From Pseudomonadota bacterium (GTDB taxonomy: Bacteria; Bdellovibrionota_C; UBA2361; OMII01): a stretch of 21,311 bases of DNA. How positions within the stretch are numbered: position 1 is the stretch's first letter; every line of letters begins with the position of its first letter. The DNA is taken from positions 1 through 21,311 of the forward strand of contig JAIXPR010000017.1 in the NCBI GenBank assembly GCA_027486155.1, in the 5' to 3' direction. A model generated the notes under the pieces. It worked only from the letters and a program-made list of their open reading frames with translations, was not told the origin of the DNA and did not search any database. A program made the position numbers and the translations under genes. Shown piece after piece: positions 8,302 through 17,019 of the stretch.

Positions 8302-8939
8302 AGTCGATCGATCTCCCATACATCACCATGTTTTGAATACCTGAGACGATCGTGGAGCCGACTCTCCCTTCCCTGCCAGAATTCAAATTCCGTTGGCACA
8401 GCTCGGTACCCACCCCAATGGGCGGGACGCTTGACCGGGGTGTCACCACTCTGCCGCTCTAACTCCGCGTAGGCGTCATCAATCACCCCTCGCGATTCCG
8501 CTACCTCGCTTTGATGAGATACGGCGGCTCCAAGTTGCGAACCTCGAGGACGCGAAGCGAAGTACGCGTCCGCCTCGTGCGAGGACACCTGCTCACACCG
8601 CCCCTCAATTCGAATTTGCCGCTCCAAGGAGGGCCAATAGAATAGCAGCGTAACGAGTGGGTTCTCGGCTATCTGTCGCCCCTTTTGACTGAGGTAGTTC
8701 GTGTAAAAAATGAACCCCTTATCGTTAAAGGATTTAAGCAAGACCATCCGTACCGATGGCTGTAGATCCTTTCCGGTTGTGGCGAGCGCGCACGCGTTCG
8801 GCTCCTCGCTCCCAGCGACGAGCGCGGCGTCAAACCAGGTCTGAAATTGTGTGAATGGGTCCGCCGCGGCGCTCTCCTCCAACAGGGCACCTCGCGCATA
8901 TTCCTTCCGCACAGACTTAAAAACGTCATCTGGACTCAT
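8292..8939 (-). CDS. pdxH: Pyridoxine/pyridoxamine 5'-phosphate oxidase
   Basis: PdxH uses FMN and oxygen to oxidise pyridoxine or pyridoxamine 5'-phosphate to pyridoxal 5'-phosphate in the cytosol. The 215-residue length is typical. Visible signatures are the start RKEYARGALLEE, PNACALATTGKDLQPSVRMVLLKSFNDKGFIFYTNYLSQKG (FMN and substrate binding), the NPLVTLLFYWPSLERQIRIEG strand pair, YFASRPRGSQLGAAVSHQSE, and the C-terminal PAHWGGYRAVPTEFEFWQGRESRLHDRLRY ending in RLWP, where most relatives end in RLAP. It is the first gene of a leftward operon and its last codons overlap the oxidoreductase gene. A GGCGG stretch precedes the ATG at 8939. Confidence 0.96.
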   Translation of the reverse strand: MSPDDVFKSVRKEYARGALLEESAAADPFTQFQTWFDAALVAGSEEPNACALATTGKDLQPSVRMVLLKSFNDKGFIFYTNYLSQKGRQIAENPLVTLLFYWPSLERQIRIEGRCEQVSSHEADAYFASRPRGSQLGAAVSHQSEVAESRGVIDDAYAELERQSGDTPVKRPAHWGGYRAVPTEFEFWQGRESRLHDRLRYSKHGDVWEIDRLWP

Positions 8940-9019
8940 ATTCCGCCATCGTACCTAACGCCTCGGTTTATCATGGACTCTTTTTACCCCGTTCCCGCGC
9001 GAACTTCCACGATTAAACC

Positions 9020-9048
9020 TTGATTGAGCGAGCTTTGGAAACTACTCT
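9020..9048 (+). promoter_or_regulatory. Possible promoter of the parvulin gene
   Basis: TTGATT (9020-9025) and TACTCT (9043-9048) are separated by exactly 17 bases and lie about 30 bases before the start codon. The -35 matches 4 of 6 and the -10 only 3 of 6 consensus positions, so this is tentative. The divergent pdxH promoter should share this 138-base gap but I could not see it. Confidence 0.3.
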
Positions 9049-9077
9049 CTGGGGGCCACTCCCTTCAAGGATGTACT

Positions 9078-10091
9078 ATGAAAAAGCTCTCCTCTATCGC
9101 GATTATTGGCTTCTTGGCCCTGGCGCACGGCGTTAGCGCTCAAACCAACCAACAATCACAAGCAGCATCATCTCAGACAAATGGCTCCACAGTGCTAGCT
9201 GTCGTTGGCCAACACTCGATAACTGAGGACGAACTCAATCAGCAACTGAACCGACCAGATCTGCGAGCGGCCGTCGACGCCCTTCAAGGACAGCCAGCGG
9301 AGCTCGCGAAACTTCGCCAATCTGTGCTCACGAGCTTAGTAGACAAGGAGCTCCTCCTGACAGCTGCGAAAAGCGCTCCTGGCTATAAACCAGCCGAGAT
9401 CAAGCAGGAGGTCGATACTATCATCCAGGAACAGGGTGGCCGAGAGGTTGTCGAGCCTATCTTAAAAAGTTATGGCACCTCATGGGATAGCTTTGTCGAA
9501 GACATGAACGAGCGACTTACGATTGAGAAATTTATCGAGAAGGATCTGCTCGCCAATCTTACGGTATCGGATGAGCAGCTCAAATCAACGTTCGCGGCAA
9601 ACCCGAATATCTACGCCGAGCCAGAGACCGTGAGCGCTCGACACATCCTCATCCTCGTTAAACCGGACGCCTCGCCGGCGGACCAGCAGAAAGCGCTCGA
9701 AAAAATCACAGAGATTAAGAAGCGCGCATCCGCGCCAGGCGCTGACTTCGGCAAGATCGCCGCGGAAACATCTGATGATACAGCGTCGAAGGTAGACGGT
9801 GGAAATCTCGGTACCTTCCAGCGAGGTATGATGGTGCCGGAATTCGAAAAGACGGCCTTCGAGCTTAAAGTTGGGGAGATCAGCGATCCGGTGAAGACTC
9901 AGTACGGGTACCACCTCATCAAAGTCGAACAGCATCAGGCGAGTCAGCCCCCTACCTTTGAGAAGGCGAAAGAGAAGGTGCGTTATCAAGTGATGGCTGG
10001 AGTTCATGACAAAGCGCTTCAAGAGAAGTTGGCACAACTAAGAAGCACCGCAAAGATAGAATACAAGACGCAGCCAACTGGGCAGTCCTAA
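9078..10091 (+). CDS. Periplasmic PpiC/SurA-like peptidyl-prolyl cis-trans isomerase
   Basis: The 337-residue protein starts with a clear Sec signal peptide (MKKLSSIAIIGFLALAHGVSA, predicted cut after Ala21). A SurA-N-like helical region follows (about 35-175, with VGQHSITEDELNQQL and LVDKELLLTAAK), and then one parvulin domain (about 184-285). The parvulin domain shows ARHILILVKP, ADFGKIAAETSDD, GGNLGTFQRGMMVPEFEKTAFELKVGEISDPVKTQYGYHLIKV. Such proteins fold and escort outer-membrane or exported proteins in the periplasm. I chose 9078 over the upstream in-frame start at 9024 because it begins the signal peptide and has AAGGA six bases upstream. It is probably a single-gene unit, divergent from pdxH and convergent with the next gene. 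E. coli SurA has two parvulin domains; this has one. Confidence 0.93.
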   Translation: MKKLSSIAIIGFLALAHGVSAQTNQQSQAASSQTNGSTVLAVVGQHSITEDELNQQLNRPDLRAAVDALQGQPAELAKLRQSVLTSLVDKELLLTAAKSAPGYKPAEIKQEVDTIIQEQGGREVVEPILKSYGTSWDSFVEDMNERLTIEKFIEKDLLANLTVSDEQLKSTFAANPNIYAEPETVSARHILILVKPDASPADQQKALEKITEIKKRASAPGADFGKIAAETSDDTASKVDGGNLGTFQRGMMVPEFEKTAFELKVGEISDPVKTQYGYHLIKVEQHQASQPPTFEKAKEKVRYQVMAGVHDKALQEKLAQLRSTAKIEYKTQPTGQS

Positions 10092-10135
10092 TCGAGAACC
10101 GGCCTTCGACGTGGCCTTAAGGGGACTGACTGGTC

Positions 10136-11314
10136 CTAGGCCGCACCACGCCGATGGCCAGGCATTCGAATATGGCGTCCTACACAACGCACCAAGGTTT
10201 GCGAGCGATCAAAGGCAAAGATCCATCCCCCGTACAGCTGATAGCGCTCACCCTGTACCCCAAAGCGCTCCACAGAACTCTTTATCTTATGAAAGTCGAT
10301 TGGCTGCGAGAGCTGATACCATTGGGAGAACTTCTCGAAACACTCAGCGGCCGTAAAAAAACCCTGAAACCGCTCACGTGAATCACGGGTACGACGAACC
10401 CCCTCCTCAAACTCAGCGAACGCTCGCGCGTGTACGGACCGCCGCTTCCCAAAAGCCTCATAGAAGCCCATCAGGTCACGGTGTTTCGGCGTTAATTTAA
10501 ATGAACCTAACTTATCGCGTGGCGCCCGAAGGAGTTCCGCGCGTAAAAACCCACTAAGATTTCGACCGCTCAACTCAATAGTGCGAAGAAGGAGTCCCCT
10601 CTCCTCAATAAACATAAACTTTCCAGCCATGCGAACGTTCTTTGTCTTAGAACTCCTCACATCGTACGGAACAACGATCGGAAAGGTGCGAGGGATACGG
10701 CGCGCTCGACGAATGAGCGAAACTAAAAGTTTTAAACCTCCCGCCAAGGTACGGAGCGCCTCGGGATAGCGGCGCTCCACAAATCGAGAATCACGAATCA
10801 GAGCGGAGAAATCTCGAACGACCTTTTCGTGAACAACGAGGGTCGAGCCCCGGGTCGAGATGTGACACTCAAGACCTCCCTTCCCCTGTCGCATCTCAAG
10901 TTTTGAAATCTTACAAAGGCTCGGGTCGGCGGGATGAAGATAATTCTCAGCCGAGAGGAGTGAGCCGAGGTAATACGGGAGCCCGAACTGTTGAGGATTA
11001 GTAATGAGCACCGGAACAACAAAACCGACCAGCACAGTCTTCCCCTCAACGAGGTAGTGTTTCGGCGGATCCTTCCCCTCGAACAACCATTGAAAGCTCT
11101 TCTCCGGGGACTTATGAACCTCACCGTGGCTTTCTTGTTCAAGCCACACTTGGTAGTGCTCGATAAGCGCCGACACAGCCCGCTCATCAACAAATATGCC
11201 TCGAGAGAGAACCCGCAGAGATGGCAACATCTCCTGCGCTCCCTTACTCCTCTTTACGTACCCCAGAAATGATGTGAGCTGGGCCCGCTCTTCGGCCCTA
11301 ACCTGCTCTGTCAT
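10136..11314 (-). CDS. Hypothetical protein, 392 residues, basic, no recognised domain
   Basis: I do not recognise this protein. It has no signal peptide and no obvious long membrane span; the most hydrophobic stretch is VLVGFVVPVLI near residue 95. It is rich in Arg/Lys, especially in the middle (RRARRIPRTF) and at the C-terminus (GRHIRMPGHRRGAA), which suggests a cytosolic protein that might bind nucleic acid or acidic partners. Coding evidence is the long uninterrupted frame, codon use like its neighbours, a GGGAG ribosome site 7 bases before the ATG at 11314, and tight packing: its stop is 44 bases from the convergent parvulin gene. It lies just downstream of the nrdB terminator, so it should have its own promoter in 11315-11396. 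Confidence 0.75.
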   Translation of the reverse strand: MTEQVRAEERAQLTSFLGYVKRSKGAQEMLPSLRVLSRGIFVDERAVSALIEHYQVWLEQESHGEVHKSPEKSFQWLFEGKDPPKHYLVEGKTVLVGFVVPVLITNPQQFGLPYYLGSLLSAENYLHPADPSLCKISKLEMRQGKGGLECHISTRGSTLVVHEKVVRDFSALIRDSRFVERRYPEALRTLAGGLKLLVSLIRRARRIPRTFPIVVPYDVRSSKTKNVRMAGKFMFIEERGLLLRTIELSGRNLSGFLRAELLRAPRDKLGSFKLTPKHRDLMGFYEAFGKRRSVHARAFAEFEEGVRRTRDSRERFQGFFTAAECFEKFSQWYQLSQPIDFHKIKSSVERFGVQGERYQLYGGWIFAFDRSQTLVRCVGRHIRMPGHRRGAA

Positions 11315-11396
11315 AGCTCGCTCCCTACCGAGTCAATAGGCACAAAGCATATACCGATACCTCAATCACCGGGTAGAGCGAAGAATACCCAAAGAA

Positions 11397-11431
11397 AAAG
11401 GGCCGCCGCGGAGTTCCGCGGTCAGCCCTTT
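11397..11431 (-). terminator. Intrinsic terminator of the nrdAB operon
   Basis: Read on the minus strand, AAAGGGC, a short mismatch, then CCGCGG, a 4-base loop, CCGCGG and GCCCTTT form a strong GC-rich hairpin (arms 11425-11431/11416-11421 and 11406-11411/11397-11403). The minus strand then continues into a TTTTTCTTT tract (to 11391). It begins 25 bases after the nrdB stop codon. Confidence 0.85.
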
Positions 11432-11455
11432 CGATCCTTTCGGATAGGTTCAGAA

Positions 11456-12538
<1,083 letters not shown>

Positions 12539-12571
12539 ATTCCTTCTCCTTACAGTATAACTCTAAAAATC

Positions 12572-15500
12572 CTACTGACAGCTCTCACAGTCACCATCAA
12601 GTCCGCACACCTTTGGAACCTCCGCCTTCGCGGCGGTCTCGGCAACAGGTTTGCGCTCAACAACAACCTCGCTTGACGCCGACTTGTTCTTCATCCATCG
12701 AGGCTGAAGACCTCGACGATTGATGTCTGTCGTCGACTTCTCAATCTGCGTAGCTCCAAGCGAACGGAGGTAATAGGTGGTCTTAAGTCCCTTCGTCCAC
12801 GCTTGCATGTACATGTCATTCAACTTCTTACCGCTCGGTTGAGCCATGTAGAGGTTTAAGGACTGTCCCATGTCGATCCACTTCTGTCGGCGGCTACCAC
12901 ACTCGATCAACCACTCAGGCTCGATCTCGAACGCTGTGAGGTAGATCTTGCGGAGATTCTCAGGAATCCGCTCAATCTCTTGAATGGACCCGTCGAAGTA
13001 CTTGAGGTCATCGATCATATCCTCATCCCAGAGATTGAGAGCCTTAAGCTCATCTACCAGGAAGGTATTGTGAACGATAAACTCTCCGGACAAGTTCGAC
13101 TTGGCGTAGAGGTGCTTATAGTTCGGCTCAATCGACTGACTAACTCCAGTTATGTTGGAGATAGTCGCTGTCGGCGCAATCGCCATGGTGTTGCTGTTGC
13201 GCATACCGTTCTTCTTCACCGCGTCACGTACGACCTTCCAGTCGAGAGTGGATGAACGATCAACCTCAAGGTTACCTCCTCGCTCATCCTCAAGGACCTT
13301 CAACGTGTCGATCGGGAGCAATCCGCGATCCCACTTAGAACCCTTGTAGCTGGAGTAGGTTCCCTTCTCCTGCGCGAGCTCGGTTGAAGCGAGGATCGCG
13401 TAGTACGAGATAGCCTCCATACTCTCATCCGCGAACTTCACAGCCTCTGGACTCGCGTAGCTGATCCGTTGCGCGTACAACGCGTCTTGGAAGCCCATGA
13501 GTCCGAGACCAATCGGTCTGTGTCGGAGATTAGCAGTTTTAGCTTCCGCTGTCGGATAAAAGTTGATGTCGACGACGTTATCCAACATGCGAACTGCCGT
13601 GCGAACGGTCTTCGCGATGGCTGCTCGATCAAGCCCGTCTTTGCTGACGAATTTGACGAGATTAATAGAACCGAGGTTGCAGACTGCGGTCTCCTCTGGA
13701 GATGTGTTGAGCAAGATCTCTGTGCAGAGATTCGAGCTGTGAACAACTCCAACGTGATCCTGTGGCGAACGGAGGTTCGATGGATCCTTAAATGTGATCC
13801 AAGGATGTCCCGTCTCGAACAACATGCTCAGCATCTTGCGCCACAGACCTACCGCCTCAATCTTCTTGTGAAGCTTGAGCTCTCCACGCTCAGCCTTCTT
13901 CTCATACTCAACGTAACGCTCCTCGAACTTCTTACCGTAAAGGTCGTGAAGGTCCGGAACATCACTTGGGCTGAAAAGGGTCCAGCTTCCGTTGGCGGCG
14001 ACACGCTTCATGAACAGGTCTGGGATCCAGTTAGCCGTATTCATGTCATGTGTACGACGACGCTCGTCACCGGTGTTTTTTCGGAGCTCGAGGAAATCCT
14101 CGATATCCAAGTGCCACGACTCAAGGTACGCGCACATCGCGCCCTTACGCTTACCACCCTGGTTAACGGCCACCGCGGTATCGTTAGCGACCTTAAGGAA
14201 CGGAATAACTCCCTGGCTGCGTCCGTTGGTTCCCTTGATTCGGGAGCCGGTAGCGCGAACGTTCGTCCAGTCGTTTCCAAGTCCGCCGGCCCACTTCGAA
14301 AGCTGCGCGTCGTCAGCAACACACTTGAAGATGTGCTGAAGATCGTCGGCGATCGTGGTGAGGTAGCAGGAGCTCAGTTGCGGATGTAACGTTCCGGCGT
14401 TGAAGAGGGTTGGCGTGCTTGATGTGAATACGCATCTCGAGAGCACATCGTAGAACTCGATAGCTCGCTCGTTCTTCTGGGCGCCCTCGTTAACGCTCAA
14501 TCCCATCGAGACTCGCATCCAGAAGATCTGTGGAGTCTCAAGGCGAACATCCTCGTGGTGGATAAGGTAACGATCGTAGAGGGTCTGAAGTCCAAGGTAC
14601 TGGAACTCAAGATCTCGGTCGAGTTTGAGAGCCTGTCCAAGCTTCTCGAGGTCAAACTCAAGGAGCTTCGGATCCATACGCTCTACGGAAACCGCTTTCT
14701 TCAGGCAGTCCTTGAAGTACTGCTGATGAGCCTTCTCAAGCTTTAAGCTATGAGCGTCAACGCCCATCGTCTCGCGGTAGATAACATCGAGGAGCAATCG
14801 AGCCGCGACATTTGAATAGGCCGGATCCTTCTCGATCTTTGCGCGAGCGGCCATGATATTCGCTTGATCAACCTCCTCAAGCTTAATCCCCTCGTAGAAG
14901 TTGCGAACCGACTCTTGAAGAACCTCTTCGCTCGACACGATCGCCTCTAAGCCCTTGCACGCGTGAACGATACGCTTGCGAAGTTCTCCCTCAGAGAGCT
15001 CTACTTGCGTGCCGTCCGTTGTGATGGCTTTGAAGATAGTACCCGGAGCAACCTCAACCGCAGCCTCTGTTGTCTCCTCAGTCTCGCCCTCTACCTCACG
15101 CTGAGCCGCGCGGGTCGAGCGATAGAGGATAAAGTCCTTCGCTACTTGGTAGAAGCCGGACGCCATCATCTGACGCTCGACCTCATCCTGGATAAGCTCA
15201 ATATCGACCTGCGTGCCAGCAGCGGAGAGCTCTACAACTCGAGCTACCACCTTATCGGTGAGCGCGTTGACGTTCGAGATAGTCTCCTCTGGGGTCTGTC
15301 CCTCGAGCTTGAGCGAAGCCCGGAAAGCGCGCTCAACCGCCGAGGCGATCTTCATTGGATTGAATCGAACGAGCGTCTTTCCATCACGACGGAGGACCTT
15401 AATGTTGCGGGGGGAATCCTCACGAAGAGCCTTCTGCTCGTTACGGTAGATAATGTAGTTACGCCCGACGTCGAAGTAGCCACCTTTAACGAGCTTTACC

Positions 15501-15844
15501 TCAACAAGGTCCTGAATACCCTCTACGGTCACACAGGCGCCCTTGCCGGCCTCTAAAGCCACCGCCTGAGCTACCTGCTCGGTGAGACCTTGGATAACTG
15601 TCTGAAGATCTTGCGGAAGCGGAGCGCCTTCGCCAAGTCCCTTGGTAGCTCTGAAGGCGAGCTCAATGGCGCGAGCGATGCGGTCCTTGCGGAACGGAAC
15701 GAGGGATCCACTCCGCTTTACCACCGTGACAGAACCGAGGTCTACCGTGCGCACACCCTCACCTTGGGTGGCACCGGCCGTTGCCAAGATACCGTTAACA
15801 CTCTTTTTTCCGCCTACTTCTGAGCCACTCGATGCTACCGTCAT
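12572..15844 (-). CDS. nrdA: Ribonucleoside-diphosphate reductase, alpha subunit with three ATP cones
   Basis: NrdA reduces NDPs to dNDPs in the cytosol. The 1090 residues include three N-terminal ATP cones: VVKRSGSLVPFRKDRIARAIE (about 40-135), VLRRDGKTLVRFNPMKIASAVE (about 148-243) and a weaker FKAITTDGTQVELSEGELRKRI (about 270-360). The catalytic barrel follows. Active-site residues are the redox pair Cys493 (LSSCYL) and Cys722 (AVCNLGSINL), Asn705-Cys707-Glu709 (SNLCTE) and the radical-relay Tyr1024-Tyr1025 (TTYYLRSLG). The C-terminal Cys tail (C1080, C1086, C1089) accepts electrons from thioredoxin or glutaredoxin. The length and three cones resemble chlamydial NrdA, fitting the class Ic NrdB next to it. 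The ATG at 15844 has GAGG five bases upstream. dATP/ATP control by the cones and NrdR control at the promoter are expected. Confidence 0.97.
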   Translation of the reverse strand: MTVASSGSEVGGKKSVNGILATAGATQGEGVRTVDLGSVTVVKRSGSLVPFRKDRIARAIELAFRATKGLGEGAPLPQDLQTVIQGLTEQVAQAVALEAGKGACVTVEGIQDLVEVKLVKGGYFDVGRNYIIYRNEQKALREDSPRNIKVLRRDGKTLVRFNPMKIASAVERAFRASLKLEGQTPEETISNVNALTDKVVARVVELSAAGTQVDIELIQDEVERQMMASGFYQVAKDFILYRSTRAAQREVEGETEETTEAAVEVAPGTIFKAITTDGTQVELSEGELRKRIVHACKGLEAIVSSEEVLQESVRNFYEGIKLEEVDQANIMAARAKIEKDPAYSNVAARLLLDVIYRETMGVDAHSLKLEKAHQQYFKDCLKKAVSVERMDPKLLEFDLEKLGQALKLDRDLEFQYLGLQTLYDRYLIHHEDVRLETPQIFWMRVSMGLSVNEGAQKNERAIEFYDVLSRCVFTSSTPTLFNAGTLHPQLSSCYLTTIADDLQHIFKCVADDAQLSKWAGGLGNDWTNVRATGSRIKGTNGRSQGVIPFLKVANDTAVAVNQGGKRKGAMCAYLESWHLDIEDFLELRKNTGDERRRTHDMNTANWIPDLFMKRVAANGSWTLFSPSDVPDLHDLYGKKFEERYVEYEKKAERGELKLHKKIEAVGLWRKMLSMLFETGHPWITFKDPSNLRSPQDHVGVVHSSNLCTEILLNTSPEETAVCNLGSINLVKFVSKDGLDRAAIAKTVRTAVRMLDNVVDINFYPTAEAKTANLRHRPIGLGLMGFQDALYAQRISYASPEAVKFADESMEAISYYAILASTELAQEKGTYSSYKGSKWDRGLLPIDTLKVLEDERGGNLEVDRSSTLDWKVVRDAVKKNGMRNSNTMAIAPTATISNITGVSQSIEPNYKHLYAKSNLSGEFIVHNTFLVDELKALNLWDEDMIDDLKYFDGSIQEIERIPENLRKIYLTAFEIEPEWLIECGSRRQKWIDMGQSLNLYMAQPSGKKLNDMYMQAWTKGLKTTYYLRSLGATQIEKSTTDINRRGLQPRWMKNKSASSEVVVERKPVAETAAKAEVPKVCGLDGDCESCQ

Positions 15845-15907
15845 ACGCCTCTTACTCCCTCGCTACCTACGCACTCTTTCGCCAATTCCAGACAACACGA
15901 TCCCCTT

Positions 15908-15921
15908 CGCCTATTCAGGCG
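15908..15921 (-). other. Small perfect hairpin in the nrdA leader
   Basis: CGCCT-GAAT-AGGCG on the minus strand is a perfect 5-bp stem with a 4-base loop, within the predicted 138-base leader of the nrdAB mRNA. There is no U-tract, so it is not a terminator. Its role, if any, is unknown. Confidence 0.35.
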
Positions 15922-15979
15922 TTCTCAAAAATCGCGATGCCATACTACCTAATGTGAAGATTAGTATTTGGGGGCCTTA

Positions 15980-15995
15980 CTACTATATATAGTAG
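15980..15995. promoter_or_regulatory. NrdR box 1 (perfect palindrome)
   Basis: CTACTATATATAGTAG is a perfect 16-bp palindrome that fits the NrdR box pattern (CwATATATwG core). NrdR is the ATP-cone repressor of ribonucleotide reductase operons. It overlaps the predicted -10 of nrdAB. Confidence 0.75.
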
Positions 15996-16017
15996 CCGCC
16001 CAGGGAACTAACTACAA
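15989..16017 (-). promoter_or_regulatory. Predicted nrdAB promoter
   Basis: On the minus strand TTGTAG (16012-16017) is followed 17 bases later by TACTAT (15989-15994). Each matches four of six consensus positions. The two elements coincide with the two NrdR boxes. The predicted start near 15982 gives a leader of about 138 bases. Confidence 0.5.
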
Positions 16018-16027
16018 TATATATGTA
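16012..16027. promoter_or_regulatory. NrdR box 2 (degenerate)
   Basis: CTACAATATATATGTA matches box 1 at 11 of its first 12 bases and starts exactly 32 bp from it, the same helical-face spacing typical of paired NrdR boxes. It covers the predicted -35. The right half is less conserved and the core is shifted by one base. Confidence 0.6.
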
Positions 16028-16584
16028 TTAACAACTCCCACCTGCTGTCTACCTGAAATATGTCGGGTGCCACAAAAAACTTATGTGCTGCGCCTAACAC
16101 CTTATAACAACAAGAGTCGCCACTTTGAGACCGCGTTTTTATAGCAGCATCACCCCGCCCCTTCAATGAAAATCGACGAGCCGCGCGGTCGTAACTAACT
16201 ATTTTTATTAAATTTATCTTGACCTGCGGTCGCGACGGTCCGTAATTCCAAATTGCGTTACAAAACACCACAAGGGTACCGACGAGAGCTCCACATCAGT
16301 CGTAGGTCGAAGGCGACGCATGGTCATCACACATCGCCCGATATTCGATCGCGCACACGACAAACTGATTTCAGAAAAGAGCTCGGAAAAACGGGGCGTT
16401 TGAGTCTGCCGCGGTTTACGAAAGTCCTTAAGGCTCGTGGCACAGCGAGGATTTGAGGAGCGCGGACACTTTGAAAACAGCCATGTTTTAAGCCATTTTT
16501 CAGACCGCCGCGCTGACATAGAGGTGTGACGCGAGACGAGAGCAATCAACGGTTATCGGTTCACGTTACTTCGACAACTGCGGC

Positions 16585-16590
16585 TATAAT
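16585..16590 (+). promoter_or_regulatory. Perfect -10 hexamer ahead of a structured element
   Basis: TATAAT at this position is a perfect -10. The -35 is poor: TTCACG at 16560-16565 matches four positions but with a 19-base spacer. If used, transcription would start near 16597, immediately before the fold at 16601. Confidence 0.35.
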
Positions 16591-16600
16591 TTCTTCAAAC

Positions 16601-16652
16601 GCTTGCGTGATGGGCGATAGTCCCATCGAGAATTGTGTTCTCTACGGCAAGC
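16601..16652 (+). ncRNA. Candidate structured RNA: compact three-way junction
   Basis: The outer stem GCTTGCGT (16601-16608) pairs with ACGGCAAGC (16644-16652) with one bulged G. Inside it, two perfect hairpins are stacked with no spacer: GATGGG/CCCATC with a 7-base loop (16609-16627) and GAGAA/TTCTC with a 5-base loop (16628-16642). A perfect TATAAT lies 11 bases upstream. I do not recognise the family and see no terminator close by. It could equally be a DNA structure or chance. Confidence 0.35.
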
Positions 16653-16714
16653 CAACCATGCGTCGGTCAGCAAGCAACTACGTTTGTCGGTGTTCGAATG
16701 TCTTGGTTATGTAA

Positions 16715-16794
16715 CGCGGAGGCGCGGAAGACGCGGAGTTCGCTGATGACGATCTATACAATCCTGCGCTCTCCGCGTGTTCCGCGCCTTCGCG
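16715..16794. repeat. Long imperfect inverted repeat, REP/MITE-like
   Basis: Two 24-base arms (16715-16738 and 16771-16794) are reverse complements with two mismatches, separated by 32 bases. Both arms are built from CGCGGA/TCCGCG units (CGCGGAG-GCGCGGAAG-ACGCGGAG). Such GC-rich arms in an otherwise AT-richer gap resemble dispersed palindromic intergenic repeats. No second copy is present in this window. No T-tract follows either end, so it is not a standard intrinsic terminator. Confidence 0.7.
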
Positions 16795-16854
16795 ATAATT
16801 AAACAAAAGACTACGCTACCCATCGAGAGGCTTCGCGAATTCTCCTAAGTTTTC

Positions 16855-16900
16855 ATCGAGAGGGGCAAATCTTACGGGCGGTCGTAGCCCGCCCCTCGAT
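16855..16900. repeat. Nested hairpin upstream of htrA
   Basis: ATCGAG(AG)GGGC at the left pairs with GCCCCTCGAT at the right, and an inner GGGC/GCCC stem with a 7-base loop lies inside. The left arm's first nine bases (ATCGAGAGG) are repeated directly at 16822-16830. It has no U-tract. A regulatory or structural role in the htrA leader is possible but unproven. Confidence 0.45.
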
Positions 16901-17019
16901 ACACACATATCGCTTGCCTACCGTTACGTTCGCCAGCACATCTCATCCACGATTGTTAAACATCGGTTTTTCGCGTCTCATCCCTTGAAAAGCCTTACAA
17001 CTAATCGCATCGTACCGGC

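Larger units (their letters stand above)
16028..17019. other. Long intergenic region without a supported protein gene
   Basis: About 1 kb lies between the nrdA operator and the htrA start. Only short open frames occur (up to about 110 codons), with no ribosome site, domain or codon pattern supporting them. What I do see is a perfect TATAAT at 16585-16590 with a three-way-junction fold right after it (16601-16652), a long imperfect inverted repeat (16715-16794), a nested hairpin (16855-16900) and a small AAAACA/TGTTTT hairpin (16474-16489). The htrA promoter must lie near the right end but no good match to a sigma-70 consensus was found. No tRNA fold or transposase remnant was recognised. Confidence 0.5.

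Noticed and set aside
13469..14389. A 306-codon open frame on the plus strand inside nrdA
   Set aside because: It lies wholly antisense to the highly conserved nrdA catalytic core, has no ribosome site and resembles no protein. It is a shadow of nrdA codon bias.
16092..16098. GCCTAAC, the core of an integron attC site
   Set aside because: There is no matching GTTAGGC-type partner at a suitable distance and no integrase, so a 7-base match is chance.
16474..16500. AAAACA/TGTTTT hairpin followed by TTTTT as a terminator
   Set aside because: The stem is only 6 bp and nearly all A-T, and the T-run is separated from it by several bases, so it should not terminate transcription.
16214..16549. 111-codon open frame on the minus strand in the nrdA-htrA gap
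   Set aside because: It has no ribosome site, its composition is Arg/Ser/Cys-rich and unlike the neighbouring genes, and it has no recognisable domain.
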